Of a stretch of 6,142 nt of DNA, positions 1 through 4,550 are shown piece after piece. The stretch's first letter is position 1; the number at the start of each line of letters is the position of its first letter. The stretch covers positions 1-6,142 of the forward strand of contig JAFOFM010000206.1 in assembly GCA_017387265.1 (NCBI GenBank). The letters are read 5' to 3'. The stretch comes from Peptococcaceae bacterium (lineage in GTDB: Bacteria > Bacillota > Peptococcia > Peptococcales > Peptococcaceae). A program made the translations under genes and the position numbers. The notes under the pieces are model-generated. The model had not been told where the DNA came from. It was given only the letters and a program-made list of their open reading frames with translations, and did not search any database.

Positions 1-27
1 AAATTACAGAAGAGGGGTTCTTACTGG

Positions 28-648
28 ATGAAAATTCTAGTCGTAAATGGTAGTCCTCATGCAAATGGCTGCACTTATACCGCACTGTGCGAAGTAGCAG
101 CTGCATTAGAAGCAGAGGGCATGGAAACAGAAATGATTCAGGTTGGCACTAAACCGGTATCCGGCTGTTTAGGCTGCGGTGCCTGTATCAAAACAGGCAA
201 ATGTGTCATCGATGATGTGGTAAACGAATTTATCGAAAAAGCAAAAGAAGCTGATGGTTTTGTATTCGGTTCTCCTGTTCACTACGCAGGGGCTTCTGGT
301 GCAATCACTTCTTTTATGGATCGCGCTTTCTATGGCAAAGCGGCTATCTATGCAGATAAACCGGCTGCTGCGATTGTGAGCTGCCGCAGAGGCGGTGCAA
401 CCGCTGCTTTTGAACAGCTGAACAAATACTTTACAATCAGCAATATGCCGATTGTAAGCTCCCAGTACTGGAATATGGTGCATGGCAATACACCGGAACA
501 GGTTCGTCAGGACCTGGAGGGGCTGCAGACTATGCGCACACTGGGCAAAAATATGGCATGGCTGTTAAAATGTATTGAAGCTGGCAAAGCTGCCGGTATT
601 GCCAAACCGGAACGTGAAGCAAAAGTGGCAACCAATTTCATTCGCTAA
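28..648 (+). CDS. Flavodoxin-family NAD(P)H/FMN oxidoreductase, iron-sulfur flavoprotein type
   Basis: A 206-residue cytosolic protein with the flavodoxin-like fold of NADPH-dependent FMN reductases. The N-terminus has a beta strand followed by the FMN-phosphate loop NGSPHANGCT (residues 7-16). A second conserved segment, GSPVHYAGASGAITSFMDR (81-99), is typical of the family's flavin-binding loop. Between them lie Cys47, Cys50, Cys53 and Cys59, spaced C-x2-C-x2-C-x5-C. This is the compact motif that binds a [4Fe-4S] cluster in archaeal iron-sulfur flavoproteins, so the protein may pass electrons between a cluster and FMN; that is inference. No signal peptide or membrane segment is visible. 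The start is the only ATG near the N-terminal strand, with a modest GAGGGG purine stretch about 11 bases upstream. It appears monocistronic, with a terminator a few bases past the stop. The substrate and electron partner are unknown; many relatives are annotated only as flavodoxin family protein. Confidence 0.9.
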   Translation: MKILVVNGSPHANGCTYTALCEVAAALEAEGMETEMIQVGTKPVSGCLGCGACIKTGKCVIDDVVNEFIEKAKEADGFVFGSPVHYAGASGAITSFMDRAFYGKAAIYADKPAAAIVSCRRGGATAAFEQLNKYFTISNMPIVSSQYWNMVHGNTPEQVRQDLEGLQTMRTLGKNMAWLLKCIEAGKAAGIAKPEREAKVATNFIR

Positions 649-653
649 ATACT

Positions 654-687
654 ATGTGCATCTGTGTAAAGCAGGTGCACATTTTTT
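654..687 (+). terminator. Intrinsic terminator of the flavoprotein gene
   Basis: An 11-bp stem pairs 654-664 with 672-682, including one G-U wobble, around a 7-base loop, and runs directly into six T residues (682-687). It starts five bases after the stop codon at 648. Its position means the ATG at 654 lies inside a terminator stem and is not the start of the following gene. Confidence 0.85.
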
Positions 688-703
688 ATATCTGTGCTAT
701 GAT
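676..703 (+). promoter_or_regulatory. Candidate extended -10 promoter for the small gene at 732
   Basis: TGC-TATGAT (695-703) is a good extended -10 element. A weak -35-like TGCACA (676-681) lies 16 bases upstream, inside the right arm of the preceding terminator. Transcription would begin near 710, giving a leader of about 20 bases before the chosen start. The -35 is poor, so the call rests mainly on the extended -10 and its position. Confidence 0.45.
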
Positions 704-731
704 TAGACAAACGATGAAACGGGGTGGCAGT

Positions 732-923
732 ATGGGGCTTTTTCGCAAAAAAGAAACACCGGAGCAGTTGCTGGAGCGTCTTCGGAAACGGGCTGCGGAA
801 TATGAGGCGGCCTATAATAATGCGCCGGACTGCCGGAATCTAAGGAATTACACCCACGCAAAAGTAGAACTGGAGCAGCTGGAAGAAGAACTAGGTCTGC
901 GAAAACCGGAAAAACGGAAATAA
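732..923 (+). CDS. Small charged helical protein, function unknown
   Basis: A 63-residue protein that I do not recognise. It opens with MGLFRKKETPEQLLERLRKR and is rich in Lys, Arg and Glu. Two predicted helices (about 9-30 and 40-56, the second with a Leu/Glu pattern LEQLEEELGL) are joined by a short NNAPDCRN turn, and the tail is basic (RKPEKRK). This suggests a small helical hairpin or coiled-coil protein. There is no signal peptide or membrane segment. The frame is open from 654, but the ATG at 654 sits inside a terminator and those at 699 and 714 lack a ribosome binding site. The ATG at 732 follows GGGGTGG (721-727), a short but plausible spacing. The gene ends just before a strong hairpin, which together with the candidate promoter makes it a plausible single-gene unit. 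A spurious open frame cannot be fully excluded. Confidence 0.6.
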   Translation: MGLFRKKETPEQLLERLRKRAAEYEAAYNNAPDCRNLRNYTHAKVELEQLEEELGLRKPEKRK

Positions 924-937
924 GATGCAAATAACAG

Positions 938-970
938 CAGAGGGCTCTCCGAATCGAGAGCCCTCTGTTT
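938..970. terminator. Bidirectional terminator between converging genes
   Basis: A perfect 12-bp stem pairs 938-949 with 956-967 around a 6-base loop. T-rich sequence follows on both strands (TGTTTGTGT on plus, TGTTATTTGC on minus), though neither is a long uninterrupted run. It lies 14 bases after the small plus-strand gene and 7 bases after the cotJC stop, so it can serve both. Confidence 0.8.
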
Positions 971-974
971 GTGT

Positions 975-1553
975 CTAGCAGAAATATTTTTTCTGACCGT
1001 AGTATTCTTTCAGGCTTTCCAGTGCTTCGCCAAAACGCTGGTAATGTACGACTTCGCGTTCACGCAGAAAACGCAGAGGGGCCAGCAGACTTTCGTCGCC
1101 GCAGGCTAAATCCATGAGATATTCGTAGGTCTGTTTGGCCTTCTGCTCGGCGGAGATGTTGGCGGTTAAATCGGTAATCGGGTCATTTAAACCATCCACA
1201 TAGTCAGCCGTCCAGTTATAGCCGTTGGGATCGGTATAAAACAGGCCGTGATCGTGCAGCGAATAGTAGCCGTCTAAACCGGCATCTTTCAGGTCGCACA
1301 TGGAGGCGTTCTGCATAATCTGCGATACCATCGTGCCGATAATTTCTAAATGTGCAATTTCTTCTGTGCCGATATCGGTCATGAGCGCTTTGGTCATACC
1401 GGTCGGCATCGTGAATCGCTGGTTTAAATACTGCAGGCAGGCGGTTAATTCTCCAGCAGGACCACCGTACTGGGTAATCAGGGTTTTGGCAAATTTCAGG
1501 TCTTTGCACTTTACATCAACGGGAAACTGCAATTTTTTTTCGTAAATCCACAT
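975..1553 (-). CDS. cotJC: Spore coat protein CotJC, manganese-catalase family
   Basis: A 192-residue ferritin-like helical protein of the CotJC/manganese catalase family, expected in the outer layers of the spore and possibly degrading hydrogen peroxide. Metal-ligand positions are visible: Glu35 (GPAGELTACLQYLNQR), Glu64/Glu65 and His68 (GTEEIAHLE), Glu136 (SAEQKAKQTYE) and Glu167/His170 (REREVVHYQRF). This matches the Glu-Glu-His-Glu-His pattern of dimanganese catalases. Length is close to the roughly 190 residues of Bacillus subtilis CotJC and well short of free-standing manganese catalases. The frame is open ten codons further upstream, but the start at 1553 has AGAGGAGG (1563-1570) at good spacing and begins with the family-typical MWIYEKKLQFPV. 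Its start codon shares one base with the cotJB stop (TAATG), indicating translational coupling. Last gene of cotJABC, followed by a terminator. Catalase activity is inferred, not shown. Confidence 0.93.
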   Translation of the reverse strand: MWIYEKKLQFPVDVKCKDLKFAKTLITQYGGPAGELTACLQYLNQRFTMPTGMTKALMTDIGTEEIAHLEIIGTMVSQIMQNASMCDLKDAGLDGYYSLHDHGLFYTDPNGYNWTADYVDGLNDPITDLTANISAEQKAKQTYEYLMDLACGDESLLAPLRFLREREVVHYQRFGEALESLKEYYGQKKYFC

Positions 1554-1840
1554 TAAACAGCGCCTCCTCTTTCCCATGGCCATGGGTCATTAATCCAGCT
1601 CCACGGATAAGATGCCGGGCAGTGACCGAAATTGTTCAGCGGCCCATACAGCATCTCGAAGCTGGCTTTTGCTTCCCAGTACTGCTCGAACAGCTGGTTA
1701 TAATCGCTGATTCCCTGCTGGCAGTCTGGATGGGTATCCAGGTACAGATTCAGGTCAACCAGTGAAAAACTGAGCTGCTGCAGTTCCAGTAAGGCAGCTT
1801 CCCGATTGCAGGCAGCCGGGCTGGTATTGTATTTTTTCAT
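1553..1840 (-). CDS. cotJB: Spore coat protein CotJB
   Basis: A 95-residue CotJB-family protein, thought to be needed with CotJA for placing CotJC in the coat. The N-terminal two-thirds is helical (AALLELQQLSFSLVDLNLYLDTHPD, about residues 15-40). The C-terminus has the strongly conserved aromatic/proline block YGPLNNFGHCP...YPWSWINDPWPWE (about 64-90), which identifies the family. The frame extends to a GTG at 1849, but that codon overlaps the ribosome binding site AAAGGAGT; the ATG at 1840 sits 8 bases after GGAG and is the better start. The gene overlaps cotJC by one base at TAATG, and the cotJC ribosome binding site lies within its last codons. It begins 52 bases after the cotJA stop. Whether it acts in a coat depends on the host being a spore former. 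Confidence 0.92.
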   Translation of the reverse strand: MKKYNTSPAACNREAALLELQQLSFSLVDLNLYLDTHPDCQQGISDYNQLFEQYWEAKASFEMLYGPLNNFGHCPASYPWSWINDPWPWERGGAV

Positions 1841-1892
1841 TGCGGACACTCCTTTTCATAACAGGATTAGACTGGTCAAAACAGAAATGTGG

Positions 1893-2099
1893 TCAGCGCT
1901 TTTTCTGCATGCCCAGCATAGCGGCCATATTCTGCATTGGCTGCATCACAGGCTGATTACAGCTGACCGGCGTATATGGCTGAACCAGCTCGCGGAATAC
2001 GGTGCCTGCACACAGGGCATCTGCTGGCGGCAGCGGAGCGCTATAGGTTTGCCATGGAACCGAAATCATTCCCAGACGTTCTGTTTTCTGCATCATCAT
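1893..2099 (-). CDS. cotJA: Spore coat associated protein CotJA
   Basis: A 68-residue protein matching the CotJA family core VPWQTYSAPLPPADALCAGTVFRELVQPY (about residues 14-42): a WQ-x-Y segment, then an AL-x-x-GT-x-F-x-x-L-x-x-PY stretch. The tail is rich in Met, Gln and Pro (QPVMQPMQNMAAMLGMQKKR) and carries no recognised motif. The start has three ATGs in a row (2099, 2096, 2093); AAAGGAGG at 2107-2114 is spaced 7 bases from the first, which I chose. It is slightly shorter than Bacillus CotJA. First gene of cotJABC, with a candidate sporulation promoter about 30 bases upstream. In Bacillus the operon is made in the mother cell and its products join the coat; the same role here is inferred from family and order. 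Confidence 0.9.
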   Translation of the reverse strand: MMMQKTERLGMISVPWQTYSAPLPPADALCAGTVFRELVQPYTPVSCNQPVMQPMQNMAAMLGMQKKR

Positions 2100-2128
2100 A
2101 GCAAAACCTCCTTTCTGTTAGTCTTTTA

Positions 2129-2157
2129 TATCCTATGAGGCAGAAGCCGGGAAGGTG
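2129..2157 (-). promoter_or_regulatory. Candidate mother-cell (sigma-K/sigma-E class) promoter for cotJABC
   Basis: Read on the minus strand, CACC (2157-2154) is followed after 16 bases by CATAGGATA (2137-2129). This fits the published sigma-K pattern (mACm, 16-17 bases, CATAnnnTA) at every fixed base. It fits sigma-E less well because no ATA-type -35 lies 14-15 bases from the -10. Transcription would start near 2122, giving a leader of roughly 22 bases ending at the cotJA ATG with its AAAGGAGG. The motif is short, so the position in front of cotJA carries much of the weight. Confidence 0.55.
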
Positions 2158-2189
2158 CCGCTGGATACAGAATAATTCTTCGGGTATAC

Positions 2190-2218
2190 TTGTAAAAACG
2201 GACAGCCATGCATATAAT
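2190..2218 (+). promoter_or_regulatory. Housekeeping-type promoter P1 upstream of the transporter gene
   Basis: TTGTAA (2190-2195), a 17-base spacer and a perfect TATAAT (2213-2218) make a strong sigma-A-like promoter facing the transporter. Transcription would start near 2225. The transcript would carry a leader of about 100 bases that includes a small GC-rich hairpin (GCCGC at 2231-2235 pairing with GCGGC at 2240-2244, AGAA loop). Confidence 0.7.
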
Positions 2219-2259
2219 AGTAGGTATTGTGCCGCAGAAGCGGCTGTACAGGGAATTTA

Positions 2260-2288
2260 TTGCGATAGCATTATGTGATGGTTATAGT
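2260..2288 (+). promoter_or_regulatory. Second housekeeping-type promoter P2 upstream of the transporter gene
   Basis: TTGCGA (2260-2265), a 17-base spacer and TATAGT (2283-2288) form a second promoter in tandem with P1. Transcription would start near 2295, leaving a leader of about 30 bases before the start codon. Confidence 0.55.
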
Positions 2289-2325
2289 ATGTTATCGTAT
2301 ATAGATGTATAGAAAGGACGGGATT

Positions 2326-3246
2326 GTGTTGCAGAAAATGGATACCCTTGCCCGGCTGGCATTGCTTCTGGCAACGATTATTTGGGGTAGTTCCTTTATT
2401 ATTATGAAAGATGCGCTGGATAACATCGGCACATTCTTTCTGCTGGCAGTGCGTTTCACAGGCGCCTGCATATTGCTTGCTATTGTACTGTTCAGAAAAC
2501 TTAGAAAAATCAATAAAGAGGTAATCATTGCCGGGTTCTGGATGGGCACTGCGCTGATTACTGCCTATATTCTACAGACTTTCGGGCTGGCGGAAACAAC
2601 ACCCGGGAAAAATGCCTTTTTAACAGCAGGCTACTGCATTCTGGTGCCGTTTCTGTTCTGGGCTGTGGCTGGTGCCAAACCGGACCGCTACAACATTATT
2701 GCGGCAATTATGTGTATTGTGGGGATTGGGCTTGTAGCGCTGGATGATAATCTGACTATGGGCAGAGGCGATGTTCTGACCTTGCTCTGCTGTGCTTTTT
2801 ATGCACTGCATATTGTTATTTCTGCCCGGTATACCCAGGTGTATGATGTCATGCTCTTAACACTGCTGCAGTTCTTTTTTGCGGCCGTGTGGAGCTCTCT
2901 GTTATGTATTTTCTTTGAACCGGTGCCGCCGCTTAACGCGATTCCGCCGTATACCTGGTTCAGCCTTGCTTATTTGTGTGTATTTGCTACCGCTGGCGCA
3001 TTAGGGCTGCAGACCTTTGGACTGAAATATACCTCGCCATCGGCAGGAGCTCTGATTTTAAGTCTGGAATCGGTATTTGGTGTTATTTTCTCGATTATGG
3101 TAGGTGCGGAGGCGGTAACGCTGCGTCTGCTTACCGGTTTTGTTGTGATTTTTGCAGCTATTGTAGTATCGGAAACAAAACTGGAGTTTCTGTTTAAGAA
3201 GAAACATCCTCCAAAGTACAAAGCACGCATGAATGATGATGTGTAA
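2326..3246 (+). CDS. DMT superfamily (EamA) membrane transporter
   Basis: A 306-residue inner-membrane protein with about ten hydrophobic segments in two EamA repeats. The first repeat begins ARLALLLATIIWGSSFIIMK, the family-typical WGSSF motif in helix 1, and contains LAVRF in helix 2. The second ends with LILSLESVFGVIFSIMVGAE, the conserved Glu-containing helix 9 and following GE. The tail is short and basic (KKKHPPKYKAR) and presumably cytoplasmic. Family members export or import small metabolites such as amino acids; the substrate cannot be read from sequence. Start choice: ATGs at 2305 and 2338 lie in the same frame, but the ribosome binding site AAAGGA (2313-2318) is placed correctly only for GTG 2326 (7 bases) or TTG 2329 (10 bases). 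The ATG at 2305 would lie upstream of that site. Two tandem promoters precede it and a strong terminator follows, so it is probably transcribed alone. It diverges from cotJABC. Confidence 0.88.
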   Translation: MLQKMDTLARLALLLATIIWGSSFIIMKDALDNIGTFFLLAVRFTGACILLAIVLFRKLRKINKEVIIAGFWMGTALITAYILQTFGLAETTPGKNAFLTAGYCILVPFLFWAVAGAKPDRYNIIAAIMCIVGIGLVALDDNLTMGRGDVLTLLCCAFYALHIVISARYTQVYDVMLLTLLQFFFAAVWSSLLCIFFEPVPPLNAIPPYTWFSLAYLCVFATAGALGLQTFGLKYTSPSAGALILSLESVFGVIFSIMVGAEAVTLRLLTGFVVIFAAIVVSETKLEFLFKKKHPPKYKARMNDDV

Positions 3247-3286
3247 ATGATATATAGATGCTGCGGAAATTATGCGCGAGCACAAA

Positions 3287-3335
3287 AATAAGCCGTTGCA
3301 CAAGGAAAATTGTGCAACGGCTTATTGCTTTTTTA
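3287..3335. terminator. Strong bidirectional terminator, 17-bp perfect stem
   Basis: A perfect 17-bp stem pairs 3287-3303 with 3310-3326 around the loop GGAAAA, followed on the plus strand by a T-rich run (3330-3335). On the minus strand the stem is followed by TTTTTGTG, so it can also end transcripts of the convergent small gene at 3409-3621. It begins about 40 bases after the transporter stop. Confidence 0.93.
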
Positions 3336-3408
3336 TAGGGAAAAATATAACCTATAATCAGGATTTATCATTTATTTTGAATGGCTGTATAAGCTTCTTC
3401 ATTCGGGT

Positions 3409-3621
3409 TTATTTCAGTTTTTCTTTAATAAACCGTGTGAATGTAGAGGCATAGTAGTCTGCCAGTGTGCTGCCGCTTTTTACATCGTAATACGGGATCG
3501 AGTTTCCCAATTCCTGTTCAAAGTTCAGAAATTCCTGGTCGATGTCCAGTCGTTCAATGCCGTTAAGCTTTTCTACCATGTTTTTCAGGCGATGTTCGAA
3601 GATTTCTAAATGGCCTTTCAT
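3409..3621 (-). CDS. Small cytosolic protein, function unknown
   Basis: A 70-residue protein that I do not recognise. The N-terminal half is a likely amphipathic helix (HLEIFEHRLKNMVEKLNGIERL, 4-25), then an acidic/aromatic stretch (DIDQEFLNFEQEL) and a C-terminal helix ending in Lys (ADYYASTFTRFIKEKLK, 54-70). There is no signal peptide, membrane segment or cysteine. It is very probably real: AAAGGAG (3629-3635) lies 7 bases before the ATG, and the gene stops ahead of a bidirectional terminator. A weak promoter may lie at 3657-3685 on the minus strand (TAGAAT -10, TTTATT -35). The region before the start is framed by a 10-bp inverted repeat that overlaps the ribosome binding site, hinting at control of its expression. 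It diverges from trmB. Confidence 0.75.
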   Translation of the reverse strand: MKGHLEIFEHRLKNMVEKLNGIERLDIDQEFLNFEQELGNSIPYYDVKSGSTLADYYASTFTRFIKEKLK

Positions 3622-3632
3622 AACGATTCTCC

Positions 3633-3675
3633 TTTCCGTTTGTTACGCTGTTATCTATTCTAGCGCAAACGGAAA
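3633..3675. repeat. Inverted repeat over the start region of the small gene
   Basis: TTTCCGTTTG (3633-3642) and CAAACGGAAA (3666-3675) are perfect inverted copies. Inside them CGCT (3646-3649) pairs with AGCG (3662-3665), leaving a 12-base loop and a 3-base bulge. In minus-strand RNA the 3' arm overlaps the first bases of the AAAGGAG ribosome binding site; in DNA the arms flank a possible -10 (TAGAAT, 3662-3657). It could be an operator or a leader hairpin. Confidence 0.7.
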
Positions 3676-3703
3676 AATAAATAAAGAGTTTTTGAAAAAA
3701 TGG

Positions 3704-3733
3704 TTGTCTTTTGTATACAATCCGATATATAAT
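3704..3733 (+). promoter_or_regulatory. Candidate promoter of trmB
   Basis: TTGTCT (3704-3709), an 18-base spacer and a perfect TATAAT (3728-3733). Transcription would start near 3740, giving a leader of about 90 bases. An alternative pair, TTGAAA (3692-3697) with TATACA (3714-3719) and a 16-base spacer, overlaps it. The palindrome TTGTATACAA (3711-3720) lies in the spacer. Confidence 0.6.
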
Positions 3734-3753
3734 TATAAGGTAAGATACAAGAT

Positions 3754-3823
3754 ACAACAGGCAGGATGCCGATTCGGGCAAATTCGTTTACACGGATTTA
3801 TCCTGTTGTTTTCAGGACAGGAG
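3754..3823 (+). promoter_or_regulatory. Structured trmB leader with competing pairings
   Basis: ACAACAGG (3754-3761) pairs perfectly with CCTGTTGT (3802-3809). Nearly the same downstream strand, TCCTG (3801-3805), can instead pair with CAGGA (3813-3817), and CCTGT (3802-3806) with ACAGG (3817-3821), which covers part of the ribosome binding site AGGAG (3819-3823). The structures exclude each other. This is a visual reading only, and no known riboswitch class is recognised. Confidence 0.4.
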
Positions 3824-3829
3824 AGAGTC

Positions 3830-4486
3830 ATGGCACGAGTTAGAAAACAGCCGGGCACAAGAGAGGCTTTGCTGCAGTATGCACCTGTTGTTGTGCTGGA
3901 ACCGCAGCTTTACAAAGGAAAATGGCAGGAGAATTTCGGCAACGAAAATCCGGTCCGCATAGAAGTTGGCATGGGGAAAGGGCGTTTCATCAGTACGATG
4001 GCGCGTCAGAATCCGGATGTAAACTTTATCGGGGTGGAAGTAATCGAGGAAGTTCTGCTGGATGCGGTAAAACGGATGAATCGCGCAGGCGGCATTCCGG
4101 AAAATCTGCGTCTGGTATGGATTAATGCTTCGCTGTTAGACGAGCTGTTTGCACCAGGCGAGATTGATCGGGTATATCTGAACTTCTCGGATCCGTGGCC
4201 AAAAACACGACATGCCAAACGGCGTTTAACCCACGCATCGTTCCTGGAACAGTATGCGGCTCTGTTAAAACCGGAAGGGCAGGTTCATTTCAAAACCGAT
4301 AACCAGGGGCTGTTTGAATTTTCCCTGAACGAGTTCAGCGCATGTAACTGGAAATTACAGAACATTCAGCTGGACATGTACAAAAAACTGCCGGAAGGCA
4401 ATGTGGCAACCGAGTATGAAACCAAGTTTCATGAAGCGGGTATGCCAATCTACCGCTTAGAGGCGGTAAAACCATTAGCCGATTAA
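3830..4486 (+). CDS. trmB: tRNA (guanine-N7-)-methyltransferase TrmB
   Basis: A 218-residue cytosolic enzyme that uses S-adenosylmethionine to methylate N7 of guanosine 46 in the variable loop of tRNAs. Visible motifs, in order: the SAM-binding loop IEVGMGKGRFI (44-54), the acidic end of the next strand IGVE (67-70), WINAS (97-101), the family signature NFSDPWPKTRHAKRRL (118-133), FKTDN (154-158), and TEYETKFHEAG (194-204) near the C-terminus. Length is close to Bacillus TrmB (about 213). The frame is open from 3542, but AGGAG (3819-3823) six bases before the ATG at 3830 and the typical N-terminus MARVRKQPG fix the start. It has its own candidate promoter and a structured leader. Paired dyads follow the stop, 64 bases before gdhA; read-through into gdhA is possible. 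The assignment is firm. Confidence 0.96.
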   Translation: MARVRKQPGTREALLQYAPVVVLEPQLYKGKWQENFGNENPVRIEVGMGKGRFISTMARQNPDVNFIGVEVIEEVLLDAVKRMNRAGGIPENLRLVWINASLLDELFAPGEIDRVYLNFSDPWPKTRHAKRRLTHASFLEQYAALLKPEGQVHFKTDNQGLFEFSLNEFSACNWKLQNIQLDMYKKLPEGNVATEYETKFHEAGMPIYRLEAVKPLAD

Positions 4487-4506
4487 ATCGGAGCTGAATA
4501 TCAGCT
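4479..4506. repeat. Two adjacent inverted repeats between trmB and gdhA
   Basis: CCGATT-A-AATCGG (4479-4491) spans the trmB stop codon, and AGCTGA-ATA-TCAGCT (4492-4506) follows with no gap. The second could form a 6-bp RNA hairpin before a T-rich stretch (4512-4534) and act as a weak terminator or attenuator. As DNA, the pair resembles a possible operator 45-70 bases before the gdhA start. Confidence 0.55.
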
Positions 4507-4550
4507 AAAGATTTTATATACTTTTTATATTTTTAAGGAGGCTTAGTCCA

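Noticed and set aside
169..483. A 104-codon open frame on the minus strand
   Set aside because: It lies wholly opposite the conserved flavoprotein gene, has no ribosome binding site, and shows no recognisable domain.
654..731. N-terminal extension of the small plus-strand gene to the ATG at 654
   Set aside because: That ATG forms the left arm of a T-tailed terminator hairpin, and the extension has no ribosome binding site.
1573..1586. Perfect 14-base palindrome CCCATGGCCATGGG
   Set aside because: It falls in cotJB where two Pro-Trp pairs (CCA TGG CCA TGG) of the conserved PWPWE motif are encoded; coding constraint explains it.
1806..2138. A 110-codon plus-strand open frame
   Set aside because: It is antisense to cotJA and the start of cotJB, both with strong family matches and ribosome sites.
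3272..3454. A 60-codon plus-strand open frame
   Set aside because: It runs through the 17-bp terminator hairpin and overlaps the small minus-strand gene; no ribosome binding site.
3542..3829. 96-codon N-terminal extension of TrmB
   Set aside because: It overlaps the divergent small gene and trmB's own promoter; the start at 3830 has a proper ribosome site and gives the normal family length.
4006..4218. A 70-codon minus-strand open frame within trmB
   Set aside because: It is antisense to the conserved methyltransferase motifs, with no ribosome site.
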